A stretch of 64,000 nucleotides of DNA from Candidatus Woesearchaeota archaeon (GTDB lineage: Archaea; Nanobdellota; Nanobdellia; Woesearchaeales; ARS49). The notes below the pieces were generated by a model. The model made no database searches and was not told where the DNA came from. It saw only the letters and a program-made list of their open reading frames with translations. Within the stretch, counting starts at the first letter, position 1. Every line of letters starts with the position of its first letter. Made by a program: the position numbers and the translations under genes. The stretch covers positions 434,001 to 498,000 of the forward strand of contig JAFCDQ010000001.1 of the NCBI GenBank assembly GCA_017609645.1, in the 5' to 3' direction. Below are positions 1 through 9,060 of the stretch, piece after piece.

Positions 1-42
1 TTTCGCGCCACCTAACAAACTTTTAAAAATTCCAGTTTTCAT
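1..42 (-). CDS. Partial CDS, N-terminus only
   Basis: An ATG at 42-40 on the minus strand follows a strong ribosome binding site (GAGGTGAG, about 46-53), and the frame MKTGIFKSLLGGAK stays open to the left edge. A TATA-like TTTATAAAC lies at about 80-88. Only 14 residues are visible, so the product is unknown. It lies downstream of the UbiB-like gene on the same strand, with its own probable promoter. Confidence 0.5.
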   Translation of the reverse strand, partial: MKTGIFKSLLGGAK

Positions 43-112
43 GAAACTCACCTCATTTATTATTGTTAAAAGCAAAAGTAGTTTATAAAGATTTAGTTTT
101 AATTTCTAAAAG

Positions 113-1744
113 TTAGTGTATAGGTAATTTAGGCTCGCGAATAATAGACAAAAACAAAGGAACCATCAAAATACCTGCAAGAATCAAACCAATAATACTC
201 AATACAGGATAACCATCAATAAAAGGACCAATCTCAATCAACATAGCAGACGCAATAATCAAAGCAGTAATTATCAAAGCATAAGCCAAACGATTGCTAC
301 TGCTAGAAATATTAAAACCAATCCGTCTAAAATGAGAATCATCCAGATTAAATTCAAACCTGCCAGAATCAAGCTTTTCAATTAATTCAAGACCTTTTTG
401 CGGAATATCCTTAGCATTTTCAAACATTTTTTTTGTTTCTGAAATAAAATATTTCTTCAAAGCAGCAGGAGACTTAAACTTTGAAAGAAGCTTAGAAGCT
501 TTTTTTTTAGTATAACCAACAAAGTTAAACTTAGGGTCAATATACAAACAAGTTCCTTCAGCAGTAACCAATGCCTTTGCAAACAAAACAGAATTCTCAG
601 GAACAGAAAAATTATTGTTAGTGCAGGCAACAAACAAATGATAAAGCGCATGTGTTGCTTTAGCTTCTTTTCCCTGCCCTGTATACCATTCATTAACAAT
701 CTTATAAACATCATGCTTTAATCTCGACATATTCGTATCCCTGCTAGAAGAACCATACTTTAATAAAACTCTAAAAATAGCATCAGGATCTTTATTAATA
801 ACTGCATTATACAGCAGCAATCCAAGCATCTTCAAATTCTTGTTAATAAAACCAACAATACCAAAATCAATAATGCCTACCTTTCCTTCTTTCATAACAA
901 TAACATTACCAGGATGCAAGTCACCATGAAAAAAACCATAATCAAAAACTTCTTTCATCAGTTCGTTAAGAATGACTTCAGCTAATTTTTTATCAGGATG
1001 TCTAAATTCTGAAAGTTTTTTGCCAGGTAAATAATCCATAACTAAAATTTTTTTATTAGTAGCAGGCCAGTACACCTTAGGAACAACAATCTTTGCAGAA
1101 TGGCGCTGTTTGCAAAAACGCTCAATATTTCTGGCTTCAAAAATAAGATTCAATTCATTATTAGTGTAACGCTCAAACTCATCAATAATTACCTTAGGCT
1201 TAACAGGAAGATTATTAAGACGATTCTCCAGCTTAGAAGCAATAAAACGCAAAACCTCAATATCTGCGTCAAATTTATCCTTAATACCAGGTCTTAAAAC
1301 TTTTATAACAACATCTCTGCCATTAATTAATTTAGCTTTATGCACTTGCGCAACACTAGCGCTGCCAACAGGTTTAGGATCAATATGCTTGAAAACTTTA
1401 TTAATATCTTTACCAAGATTTTTCTCAATCTGTTTTTTAATGACTGAAAACTTTTCAGGATTAGCTTGGTCCAACAATTTCTTGAATTCATCACAAAATT
1501 CGATAGGAACAAGATCAGGCCTTATGCTAAGCAGCTGGCCAAGCTTAACAAAAGCACCACCTAGCTCCTCCATAGACTCGCGAAGCCTGACAGCAAGATC
1601 ATCAACCCTTTTTTTATCCATCAAAAATCTTTTTGTGAAAGGCAAATGCAGTTTTAAATTAAGTTCATCAATCAAGAAACCAAGACCATTTTTTAATAAA
1701 ACTCTGACAACTCTTGCAATACGCTTCAACTCTTTTTTTTTCAT
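113..1744 (-). CDS. ABC1/UbiB-family atypical protein kinase
   Basis: Atypical protein-kinase-like ATPase of the UbiB/ABC1/AarF family. Visible are the family KxGQ motif (KLGQLLSIRPD, about residue 66), the Ala-rich nucleotide loop (GSASVAQVH, about 128), the catalytic-loop motif HGDLHPGN (about 274) and DFG (about 294). Two hydrophobic segments end the protein (about 492-540), the usual UbiB membrane anchor. In bacteria and mitochondria the family supports quinone synthesis; in an archaeon with no visible quinone genes, a role in isoprenoid lipid metabolism is only a guess. ATG at 1744 is preferred to the TTG three bases upstream. It is divergent from topA, sharing a 55-bp promoter region. 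Confidence 0.88.
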   Translation of the reverse strand: MKKKELKRIARVVRVLLKNGLGFLIDELNLKLHLPFTKRFLMDKKRVDDLAVRLRESMEELGGAFVKLGQLLSIRPDLVPIEFCDEFKKLLDQANPEKFSVIKKQIEKNLGKDINKVFKHIDPKPVGSASVAQVHKAKLINGRDVVIKVLRPGIKDKFDADIEVLRFIASKLENRLNNLPVKPKVIIDEFERYTNNELNLIFEARNIERFCKQRHSAKIVVPKVYWPATNKKILVMDYLPGKKLSEFRHPDKKLAEVILNELMKEVFDYGFFHGDLHPGNVIVMKEGKVGIIDFGIVGFINKNLKMLGLLLYNAVINKDPDAIFRVLLKYGSSSRDTNMSRLKHDVYKIVNEWYTGQGKEAKATHALYHLFVACTNNNFSVPENSVLFAKALVTAEGTCLYIDPKFNFVGYTKKKASKLLSKFKSPAALKKYFISETKKMFENAKDIPQKGLELIEKLDSGRFEFNLDDSHFRRIGFNISSSSNRLAYALIITALIIASAMLIEIGPFIDGYPVLSIIGLILAGILMVPLFLSIIREPKLPIH

Positions 1745-1747
1745 CAA

Positions 1748-1799
1748 CTATATATAAAACACTAAACATTTTTAAATGCTTCTCTGTTTTTCTAGGCTA
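1748..1799. promoter_or_regulatory. Divergent promoter region, ubiB-like gene / topA
   Basis: The gap holds the near-palindromic TATATATAAAAC (about 1749-1760), suited to be the TATA box of topA (ATG at 1800, about 45 bp away). The same AT block read on the other strand is only a few bases from the UbiB-like start, so that promoter is less clear. Confidence 0.4.
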
Positions 1800-4076
1800 A
1801 TGACAGAACTAATCATAACAGAAAAGCCAAATGCAAGCAAAAGAATAGCAGAAGCTTTAGCAGATAAAAAACCAACAAAACTCACTAATCAAGGCGTTGC
1901 ATACTACACATTAACGCATAAAGGAAAAGACATACTCGTCGCTTGCGCAGTAGGACACTTATTTGGACTGACAGAAAAAGTCAAATCAAAAAATTTTGCA
2001 TATCCTGTATTTGATATTGAGTGGAAACCAACATTTGAAATATACAAAGGCGCTGCTTATGCAAAAAAATATGTTAACACATTAAAAAAAGTCTGCAAAA
2101 ACATAAAAGAAGTAACTGTCGCAACAGATTATGACATAGAAGGAGAAGTAATAGGTTTAAATGTTGTAAGATTCATCTGCCACAAAAACGATGCAAGAAG
2201 AATGAAGTTCTCCACATTAACAAAACCAGACATAATCGAGTCATATGAACAAATCTCAAAACATTTAGATTGGGGGCAGGCAACAGCAGGAGAGACAAGA
2301 CATTTTCTAGATTTTTACTATGGTATTAATTTATCAAGAGCATTAATGTCAGCAATCAAAAAAGCAGGCATGTTCAAAATATTAAGCACAGGAAGAGTGC
2401 AAGGACCTGCACTAAAAATAATAGTAGACCGAGAAAAAGAAATACAAGCATTCAAACCAGTTCCATACTGGCAGCTAGAACTGGCAGGCAGGTCGCAAAA
2501 ACATGATTTAAAGGCGTTGCATGAAAAAGACAAGTTTTGGGAGAAAAAAGAAGTCACCACTATATATACTAAGATAAAAGATGAGAAAAAGGGCGAGATT
2601 GGAGAAGTAAAGAAAAAAGAGTTTGTACAACAATCACCAAAACCATTTGACTTAACAACTTTACAAATAGAATCATTCAGATGCTTTGGAATAAAACCAA
2701 AACAAACACTAGAGTTAGCTCAGGAATTATATACTTCTGGATTAATATCTTATCCAAGAACAAGTTCTCAACAATTACCTCCAACAATCGGTTATAAAAA
2801 GATTTTAGCTGCTTTAGCTAAACAGAAAGTATATGAAAAATTATGCTCGCAAGTGCTTAAAGGAAAATTACAGCCAAACAACGGCAAAAAAACAGATCCA
2901 GCACATCCTGCTATCTATCCAACAGGATTAATGGGCAAGCAGATGGAAGGAAGAAAAGAAAAAGTCTATGACTTAATCGTCAAAAGATTCTTAGCAACTT
3001 TCGGCGAGATAGCAGTAAGAGAAACAGTCACAATCAAGATAATTGTAAAAGAAGAATCATTCATAACAAAAGGAACAAGAACAATCAAACAAGGATGGCA
3101 TGACTTGTATGCACCTTATGTGAAATTAGAAGAAGTAGAAATGCCAAAATTAAAAGAAAAAGACGCTGTCGATGTAAAAAAAATTACTTTAATTGCAGAT
3201 GAAACAAAACCTCCAAAACGTTACACACACGCGAGCTTGATTAAAGAGCTGGAGAAAAGAGGATTAGGCACAAAATCAACAAGAGCGCAGATTGTCGAGA
3301 CTTTATTTCAAAGAAGTTATGTTGACGGAGAATCACTTGCAGCAACAGAACTTGGAATACACAACATAGAAATCCTTGAAAAATACTGTCCAAAAATACT
3401 AGATGAAGCACTAACAAAGCACTTTGAAGAAGAAATGGAAGAATTAAGGCAAGAAAAAAAGAAAAAAGACACTGTGCTGGCAGAAGCAAGAGACATTTTA
3501 ACAGAAATACTTGCCGAATTCAAATCAAAAGAAAAAGAAATAGGAGAAGGATTGAAAAAAACTTTCACAGAAACAAGAACTGTGATGACCACCGTCGGCA
3601 AGTGCTCTAACTGCAAAGAAGGACATTTAACAATAAGAAAAGGAAGATTTGGTAGATTTATAGCGTGCGACAAATATCCAGAATGCAAAACAACTTACAG
3701 CCTGCCAAATGCAGGCTCTGTAAAAGTAACTGACAAGCTTTGCCCTGAATGCAATTTTCCAATTGTAAAAATCTTTAGAGGAAAGAGACCGCAAGATGTA
3801 TGCATCAATCCAAACTGTCCAACAAAAGAAATAAAAGAAAAAATTGAAGAAAAAACCTGCGAAAAATGCGGAAAAGGAAAAATGATTTTAAAGAGAAGTG
3901 TATATGGCCAGTTTTTAGCCTGCGATCAATATCCTAAATGTAAAAATATAGCAAAGTTGGGCGGAGACAAGAAAAAGACCACTAAAAAGAAAACTGTAAA
4001 GAAGAAGACAGTTAAGAAGAAAGCTGTGAAGAAAAAAGCAGTTAAAAAGAAGACTGTAAAAAAGAAAAAAGCTTAA
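1800..4076 (+). CDS. topA: DNA topoisomerase I (type IA)
   Basis: Type IA topoisomerase that relaxes negative supercoils. The Toprim domain starts at once (ITEKPNASKRIAEAL) and contains DYDIEGE. The active-site tyrosine is Tyr318 in SGLISYPRTSS. The C-terminus has three zinc-ribbon modules (CSNC...CDKYPEC, CPEC...CINPNC, CEKC...CDQYPKC), then a tail of about 35 residues of KKKTV/KKKAV repeats that probably aids DNA binding. I chose the ATG at 1800 because MTELIITEKPN is the normal family start; an in-frame ATG at 1776 would add eight atypical residues. Confidence 0.95.
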   Translation: MTELIITEKPNASKRIAEALADKKPTKLTNQGVAYYTLTHKGKDILVACAVGHLFGLTEKVKSKNFAYPVFDIEWKPTFEIYKGAAYAKKYVNTLKKVCKNIKEVTVATDYDIEGEVIGLNVVRFICHKNDARRMKFSTLTKPDIIESYEQISKHLDWGQATAGETRHFLDFYYGINLSRALMSAIKKAGMFKILSTGRVQGPALKIIVDREKEIQAFKPVPYWQLELAGRSQKHDLKALHEKDKFWEKKEVTTIYTKIKDEKKGEIGEVKKKEFVQQSPKPFDLTTLQIESFRCFGIKPKQTLELAQELYTSGLISYPRTSSQQLPPTIGYKKILAALAKQKVYEKLCSQVLKGKLQPNNGKKTDPAHPAIYPTGLMGKQMEGRKEKVYDLIVKRFLATFGEIAVRETVTIKIIVKEESFITKGTRTIKQGWHDLYAPYVKLEEVEMPKLKEKDAVDVKKITLIADETKPPKRYTHASLIKELEKRGLGTKSTRAQIVETLFQRSYVDGESLAATELGIHNIEILEKYCPKILDEALTKHFEEEMEELRQEKKKKDTVLAEARDILTEILAEFKSKEKEIGEGLKKTFTETRTVMTTVGKCSNCKEGHLTIRKGRFGRFIACDKYPECKTTYSLPNAGSVKVTDKLCPECNFPIVKIFRGKRPQDVCINPNCPTKEIKEKIEEKTCEKCGKGKMILKRSVYGQFLACDQYPKCKNIAKLGGDKKKTTKKKTVKKKTVKKKAVKKKAVKKKTVKKKKA

Positions 4077-4101
4077 AAGCAACCTCTAATTCTCTCTCTA
4101 A

Positions 4102-5886
4102 ATGGGGAAAAAACACTATATAATAATATGCATCACGCTTTTATTACTTACTTCTATAGTTTATGCCGCAGAAGGAAACATTCATTTACTGGCATTATTA
4201 AAAAAAGACGGAGCAAATGAAGGCTTGCTAGCAGGATTAGACTTGAAAATACTTGAAGGAAAAGAAAGCGTATTCTTGCATACATTTCCAATGACACAAG
4301 TATCAACACAAGTCAGCATGAGATTTGCTCAGCAAGTTGCGTGCAATCAATTTGAACTAGACTGTTCTGACAAAGATTTCTTATTCACAATAACAGCAGT
4401 TCCAGGAATAATAGGAGGGCCAAGTGCAGGTGCGGCAGGTGCGGTATTAACAACAGCACTATTACTTGACAAGCCATTGAATGACAAAATAGCAATAACA
4501 GGAACAATAAATTCAGGAGGAATAATAGGCCCAATAGGAGGAGTAGACAAAAAAATAGAAATAGCGGCAAAAAAAGGAATCAAAGAAGTCTTAATACCAA
4601 TGGGCACAATGAATATCTCCGTAGATAATGTAACAATAAACTTAGAACAATACGGCCAAGAACTTGGTATAAAAGTCACAGAAGTAGCAACTTTAACTGA
4701 AGCTGTTAAAAAATTCACAGGATATGAAAAAAAGAAAAAAAATTCAGTTTTAACAATAGATGAAAAATATCTTGACAAGATGGCAAAAATTGCAGACACC
4801 TTATGCAGCAGAGCTGAAGAATTAAAACAATTTATAGAAGTCGATGTTGAAGGAAATTTTACAGAAAAATCAATAGAAGCATTGGAAAAAGGAGATTATT
4901 ATTCAGCAGCAAGCTACTGCTTTAGAGAAAATGTTGCACTTCAAAAAGAAATTTTCAGCTTGAAAAATAATGATGACATCAAATTAAACATAGAAAAATT
5001 AGAGTTTATAACAGCAAAATTAAAAGAAAAAATAAATGAAACTCCAATAAGAACCTTGACAGACATAGAAACATACATGGCAGTGATGGAAAGAATAGAG
5101 GAAACAGAACAATTACTAAAAGAAGCTGCGGAAAAAACAGAACAAGCAGGAGAATTAACAGCATTAGCAACTGAAAGATTATATTCAGCAAATACCTGGG
5201 CAGAATTTTTTGATTTAACTTATGATACAAGAATCATTATAGATGATGAAAAAGTAAAAAAATCCTGCTCAGCAAAAATATCAGAAGCAGAAGAAAGATT
5301 CAATTACGCAAAAATAGTTTTCAAAACAGAAAATTTTGATAAAATAAAAAAAATGATTGATGCTGCTTATACTGCAATGGGAAAAGACGATAATATCATG
5401 TGCTTGTATAAAGCATCAAAAGCAAAAGCAGATTCAGATGTATTATTAGTCCTGCATGGAGTGAAAAATGAAAACTTTGACAAAGTAATGGAAATAAAAT
5501 TCAATGCTGCCCGCGAAGCTATATCCAGAAGTTTAGCAAAAGGCGCATTTCCAATCATAGCATACAGTTATTATGAATATGCACAAAACTTATTCAAATA
5601 TGAAGAACCAGTCGCAGCCATGTTTGCAGAATATGCATTAGAACTGTCAAACATTGATTTATACTTTAAGATGCCTAGCAAATCTAAAATTGAAATAGTC
5701 AAAGGCGAGGAAATAGATAAAGAAAGAACGAAGAAAGAATACATATGGAAAGTAATGGTAACTGGTTTTTTTATATTGCTGATTATTCTGGCTATTGTAA
5801 TTTATGAAATTGGTTCAAGGAAAAGGGATAAGAAGATAAAAGAATTCTTAAGAAAGCAAAGAAAAAAGAAACGTAAGAAAAAATGA
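4102..5886 (+). CDS. Secreted, membrane-anchored Lon-type (S16) serine protease without AAA+ domain
   Basis: An N-terminal hydrophobic segment (signal peptide or anchor, residues 5-22) precedes a Lon proteolytic domain. The Ser is Ser108 in GGPSAGAAGA and the Lys is Lys151 in GPIGGVDKK, 43 residues apart as in the Ser-Lys dyad of Lon. Then come about 350 residues rich in charged helices, a membrane span (about 548-570) and a basic tail (RKQRKKKRKKK). No Walker A or B motif is present, so the protease is not fused to an ATPase. The topology puts the catalytic domain outside the cytoplasm, an inference from the signal and anchor. The stop overlaps the next start (ATGA), suggesting translational coupling to the ITPase gene. 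Confidence 0.85.
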   Translation: MGKKHYIIICITLLLLTSIVYAAEGNIHLLALLKKDGANEGLLAGLDLKILEGKESVFLHTFPMTQVSTQVSMRFAQQVACNQFELDCSDKDFLFTITAVPGIIGGPSAGAAGAVLTTALLLDKPLNDKIAITGTINSGGIIGPIGGVDKKIEIAAKKGIKEVLIPMGTMNISVDNVTINLEQYGQELGIKVTEVATLTEAVKKFTGYEKKKKNSVLTIDEKYLDKMAKIADTLCSRAEELKQFIEVDVEGNFTEKSIEALEKGDYYSAASYCFRENVALQKEIFSLKNNDDIKLNIEKLEFITAKLKEKINETPIRTLTDIETYMAVMERIEETEQLLKEAAEKTEQAGELTALATERLYSANTWAEFFDLTYDTRIIIDDEKVKKSCSAKISEAEERFNYAKIVFKTENFDKIKKMIDAAYTAMGKDDNIMCLYKASKAKADSDVLLVLHGVKNENFDKVMEIKFNAAREAISRSLAKGAFPIIAYSYYEYAQNLFKYEEPVAAMFAEYALELSNIDLYFKMPSKSKIEIVKGEEIDKERTKKEYIWKVMVTGFFILLIILAIVIYEIGSRKRDKKIKEFLRKQRKKKRKKK

Positions 5887-6431
5887 CTCTATACTTTATA
5901 ACCGGCAATAAAAATAAATTTAATGAAGTAAAACATTTTCTAGGAGAGGTAGAACAATTAGAAATCGATTTACCTGAAATACAATCAATAAATCCTAAAG
6001 AAATCGTCGAGGCAAAATTAAAAGAAGCATTAAAACACAAAGACGGTTCATTTATTATTGAAGATACATCTTTATATCTTTCCTGTCTTAAGGGATTGCC
6101 AGGACCATTAATAAAATGGTTTCTAGCAACTATTGGAAGAAAAGGTTTATTTGAAATTGCAGATAAATTTAGTATTTATGATGCTGAAGCGAAAACAATT
6201 ATCGGATATGCAAGAAATCAAAATGAAATATCTTTTTTTGAAGGTGTGATTAAAGGCACGATAGTTGAACCAAAGCATGATTCTGATTTTGGTTGGGATC
6301 CAATATTTCAACCCGAAGGTTATTCTAAAACATTTGCTGAAATGACCAAAGAAGAAAAGACAAAGATAAGTATGCGAGGACAAGCTCTTAAAAAGCTAAA
6401 AGAATTTTTGATTAAAAGAGATTTGAGATAA
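5883..6431 (+). CDS. rdgB: Non-canonical purine NTP pyrophosphatase (RdgB/HAM1)
   Basis: Hydrolyses dITP, ITP and XTP to the monophosphate plus PPi, cleaning the nucleotide pool. The N-terminal ITGNKNKFNEV is the family signature. EDTSLYL, the GLPGP loop, FGWDPIF and the C-terminal SMRGQALKKL follow in the usual order. Length (182 aa) is normal. It overlaps the upstream protease gene by 4 nt. Confidence 0.93.
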   Translation: MTLYFITGNKNKFNEVKHFLGEVEQLEIDLPEIQSINPKEIVEAKLKEALKHKDGSFIIEDTSLYLSCLKGLPGPLIKWFLATIGRKGLFEIADKFSIYDAEAKTIIGYARNQNEISFFEGVIKGTIVEPKHDSDFGWDPIFQPEGYSKTFAEMTKEEKTKISMRGQALKKLKEFLIKRDLR

Positions 6432-6447
6432 TTCCCTTTTTTTATTA

Positions 6448-6538
6448 AAATATAGGCGCAAGGCGCGTATTAATATCGTTAAATAAAAAACCACTTTAAT
6501 GAGAATATAGGTGCCAAGGGCACGTATTTTATGTCGTT
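6448..6538 (+). repeat. Two AAG-loop hairpin repeats (first locus)
   Basis: Just after the ITPase stop lie two copies of the hairpin family seen at 9387-9745. Core 1 is GCGC-AAG-GCGC (6456-6466). Core 2 is GTGCC-AAG-GGCAC (6511-6523). Both have ATAG before and GTATT after; the tails read TAATATCG and TTATGTCG. The arms differ between copies but remain complementary. Cores are 55 bp apart. Confidence 0.8.
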
Positions 6539-6553
6539 ATGAAGTATTATCTA

Positions 6554-6665
6554 GGATTATAAAACCCTGCAAACGTCCCGAAAGACGTTTGCGAGGGAAA
6601 AAGAGGTGATTGGAAACCCACATAAGCACCGAAGCACTCATGCGGGAAAAAGAGGTGATTATAAA
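6554..6665 (+). other. Structured non-coding stretch: TATA-like site, 9-bp hairpin, duplicated 17-nt SD-like motif
   Basis: A TATA-like ATTATAAAACC (about 6556-6566) is followed by a perfect hairpin GCAAACGTC-CCGAAA-GACGTTTGC (6569-6592). Then GGGAAAAAGAGGTGATT occurs twice, at 6595-6611 and 6644-6660. Both copies contain a strong Shine-Dalgarno sequence, but neither has an ATG at the right distance. The second sits 7 nt before a GTG that opens a 49-codon frame running over the promoter of the next gene; I do not believe that frame. It may be a small RNA or an eroded leader. Confidence 0.4.
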
Positions 6666-6767
6666 CGTGATATCAACTCATTTTTCCTGTAACTACTTCA
6701 GTATGGTATTGCTCATATATAAACCTTTCGGTCATTCAGTTACTTTGAAGTGGTATCATAGCAGTTA

Positions 6768-6786
6768 CATAAAATATTTAAAATAC
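6768..6786 (+). promoter_or_regulatory. TATA-box promoter of the TtuA-like gene
   Basis: ATATTTAAAATA (about 6774-6785) lies about 25-30 bp before the ATG at 6809, so the transcript would be leaderless or nearly so. Another TATA (TATATAAACC) at about 6716 could drive a longer transcript. Confidence 0.45.
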
Positions 6787-6808
6787 TTTATGAATCATAG
6801 GTTTTACA

Positions 6809-7327
6809 ATGGCTGAAACATGTAAATGCGGCAAGAAGAAGGAGTCTGACTTAGGTTATTGCAAAAAATGCTTTATCAAAATATTTGAAAAAAGGATCAG
6901 ACGCGAGCTTCAAAAATACACTTGGTTTACCAAAAAAGACAAAGTAACTATATTAGATGACGGCACGTGTAAAGTAGCGATCTTAAAACAGCTTGTATTG
7001 CCTTTATTAGAACAAGCCAGGATAAATGTGAAATTCCGCAAAAGCATGCCGAAAGCAGGCAGAATCATATCTGCTGAAAATATGGAAGATGTGGTCTTAG
7101 GATTCTTAACTACGGTAATTACTAATAAAACCTGGAAAAAAGACAAAATAGTCAGGCCTTTGCGACAGCTGACTGATAAAGAAATCAACCAATATGCTAA
7201 ATTAAAAGGCTTAAAAGAATTTAAACGAAAAAAAGATGAAATATCAGGGTTTTTAACAGAAATGGACAAAAGATATACAGAAACAAAATATGCTTTATTA
7301 AAATCAAGTGAGAAACTACTTGATTAA
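6809..7327 (+). CDS. TtuA/Ncs6-like protein with degenerate PP-loop
   Basis: The N-terminus has the family zinc module (CKCG...GYCKKCF) and the following FEKRIRRELQKY helix. The C-terminus matches the family end: PLRQLTDKEINQYAKLKG, then FLTEMDKRYTETKYALLKS. Where TtuA/Ncs6 has the ATP-binding PP-loop SGGKDS, this protein reads DDGTCK, and the stretch up to ENMEDVVLGFL is short (172 aa against about 300). This is read against remembered family motifs. Adenylation activity is unlikely; a scaffold or regulatory role in tRNA 2-thiolation, or a folded relic, is inference. It is convergent with, and overlaps, the next gene by 12 bp. Confidence 0.7.
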   Translation: MAETCKCGKKKESDLGYCKKCFIKIFEKRIRRELQKYTWFTKKDKVTILDDGTCKVAILKQLVLPLLEQARINVKFRKSMPKAGRIISAENMEDVVLGFLTTVITNKTWKKDKIVRPLRQLTDKEINQYAKLKGLKEFKRKKDEISGFLTEMDKRYTETKYALLKSSEKLLD

Positions 7328-7741
7328 CTCATGCTTCTTGAGAATTTTCTTTAAACTAGTAAATTCTTCTTTATCCTTAAAATCCTTAATCTTCTCAGGA
7401 GGTAAGTTCTTAATAGCTTCCAAAGCAATCTTAGTAACTTTCTTTAAATCACAAACAGCATCTTCAGCAAGAAGTTTATACTCAATCTCAGGCTCTTCTT
7501 TTGCCTTTTTTTGAGGAAGTTTAACATTAGAAAAAAACTTCTTAAGCCAAGGTAGTTTAGACTTTTCTTCGTTAGCAGGAATTTTGTCAACTTCAGGATA
7601 AAGAGTATCTTCTGTAACTTCAATAATCTCATCTCTCTTAGGCATTAATTTACCAAAAAATTCCTTAAAAGAAAAAGGCTTGCCCTTGCGCCTAGCAGAC
7701 AAATAAACCTCTAGTTCTCGATCAAACACCCTCTTTGCCAT
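7316..7741 (-). CDS. Hypothetical protein, charged, cytoplasmic
   Basis: 141 residues, no signal peptide or membrane span, rich in Lys and Glu. It begins MAKRVFDRELEVYLSARR with predicted helices, has a Pro/Lys-rich middle and ends in amphipathic helices (LKKVTKIALEAIKNL). I do not recognise a family. It follows ftsZ2 on the same strand after a probable terminator, so it is likely transcribed separately. Confidence 0.65.
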   Translation of the reverse strand: MAKRVFDRELEVYLSARRKGKPFSFKEFFGKLMPKRDEIIEVTEDTLYPEVDKIPANEEKSKLPWLKKFFSNVKLPQKKAKEEPEIEYKLLAEDAVCDLKKVTKIALEAIKNLPPEKIKDFKDKEEFTSLKKILKKHELIK

Positions 7742-7810
7742 AGAATAAAAAAATAAATAATTGTTTATAAATGTTATGTTAAATAAAGAAAATATTTAGG
7801 AAAGAGTTGA

Positions 7811-7886
7811 TAAAAAAAAGAAAAAAAGCCCCGCAGAGGGGCCAAAAGGCCTTCCATAAGCACATGGGGGGTGGTATTTGGAAGGC
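7811..7886 (-). terminator. Double-hairpin terminator downstream of ftsZ2
   Basis: Read on the minus strand after the ftsZ2 stop: a 7-bp hairpin (GCCTTCC/GGAAGGC, 7849-7855 with 7880-7886, 24-nt loop), then GCCCC-TCTGC-GGGGC (7828-7842), followed by seven T, a C and eight T. GGCC-TTTT-GGCC (7840-7851) is an alternative pairing. The stem plus T-run suits intrinsic or T-tract-driven archaeal termination. Confidence 0.6.
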
Positions 7887-7896
7887 AAGAAAAAAA

Positions 7897-8955
7897 TCAA
7901 TGGATAATTTCTATTCCAAGCTCTTCGTTAAGCTCAGAGTTAGATTCAACTTCCTTGACTTTGCCAAGAATAGCTGGGCTTTGCACACCAGTAATAATGG
8001 TCATTACCATTAATTTACCTTTCATCTCCTGGCTAACTCTTGCGCCCCAGATGACATTAGCATCTTCATCAAGCTGTTCTGTAACAAGCTCACCTACTTT
8101 GCTTATGTCTTCTAAAGTCATATCAGCACCTCCGCAGATATGAATCAAAGCGCCAGTCGCTCCTTCATAATTAATATCTAACAAAGGATTTTCCAAAGCA
8201 CCTTTAACAGCTTCTACAACTTTATTATTAGTATCAGAAGTTCCAACACCAATAGCTGCAACGCCGCCATCAGACATAATTGCTTTTACATCAGCAAAGT
8301 CTAAGTTTACTAAGCTAGGAATTGCAATAGTCTCGACAATACCTTTAAGCATAGTAGATACTAATTCATTAGCAACAGCAAAAGCCTGCTGCACAGGCAA
8401 GTTTCCAGCAATTTCGACAAGCCTATTATTATCAATAACAATAACAGTATCGCTAGCTTTTCTTAATAATTCAAGACCAAATTCCGCCTTGTCAATTCTA
8501 GCTCTTTCAATACTGAATGGCATAGTAACAGTGCCAATAACAATAGCACCAAGATCTTTGCAAAGCTGAGCAATCACAGGAGCGCTGCCAGTACCAGTGC
8601 CTCCTCCCATGCCTGCGCACACAAAAACCATATCGCAGCCATTTAAAGTTGATTTTAATTCATTAATACTTTCTTGAGCAGCTTCTGCTCCTTTTTTAGG
8701 AAATCCGCCGCAACCAAGACCTTTAGTAACTTCTTTTCCAATCAAGAATTTTTTGTCAGCTTCAGAAATATTCAAATGTTGTTGATCAGTATTACACGCA
8801 ATAATCTCAGCGCCTTTAATACCTCTCTTGTACAACCAGCTGACCATATTATTGCCAGCACCACCAGTGCCAATAACTTTAATATTTGCCTGACCATAAT
8901 TTGGCAGAGCCACTTCTTCAGACATTTTTTTCGCATTTTCTAAAAACATATCCAT
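7897..8955 (-). CDS. ftsZ2: Cell-division tubulin homologue FtsZ2
   Basis: GTPase that polymerises at mid-cell. The N-terminal [13 protein letters not shown] nucleotide motif, the tubulin signature [12 protein letters not shown] (about residue 115) and the [11 protein letters not shown] region are intact; the C-terminus ends GIEIIH. I assign FtsZ2 because the second FtsZ (46312-47406) sits in the conserved ftsZ1-secE-spt5 context. The start has a ribosome binding site (GGGGGTTGGTG) just upstream. An 803-bp gap full of hairpins lies upstream of it. Confidence 0.9.
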   Translation of the reverse strand: MDMFLENAKKMSEEVALPNYGQANIKVIGTGGAGNNMVSWLYKRGIKGAEIIACNTDQQHLNISEADKKFLIGKEVTKGLGCGGFPKKGAEAAQESINELKSTLNGCDMVFVCAGMGGGTGTGSAPVIAQLCKDLGAIVIGTVTMPFSIERARIDKAEFGLELLRKASDTVIVIDNNRLVEIAGNLPVQQAFAVANELVSTMLKGIVETIAIPSLVNLDFADVKAIMSDGGVAAIGVGTSDTNNKVVEAVKGALENPLLDINYEGATGALIHICGGADMTLEDISKVGELVTEQLDEDANVIWGARVSQEMKGKLMVMTIITGVQSPAILGKVKEVESNSELNEELGIEIIH

Positions 8956-9060
8956 TTTTCACCAACCCCCTTTTCGAGTTTTATTTTACCTTTTACTCAC
9001 TCCTAAGTTTATGCAAATTATTTTATACTCGGAGTGCTTCCCCTATTATAGAAGTCGTGT

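Noticed and set aside
6610-6816. 68-codon plus-strand frame (TTG start)
   Set aside because: Composition is not protein-like, it runs through the promoter of the TtuA-like gene, and it overlaps that gene's start.
7807-8143. Plus-strand frames over the ftsZ2 3' end
   Set aside because: They start inside the terminator hairpins and are antisense to a confident gene.
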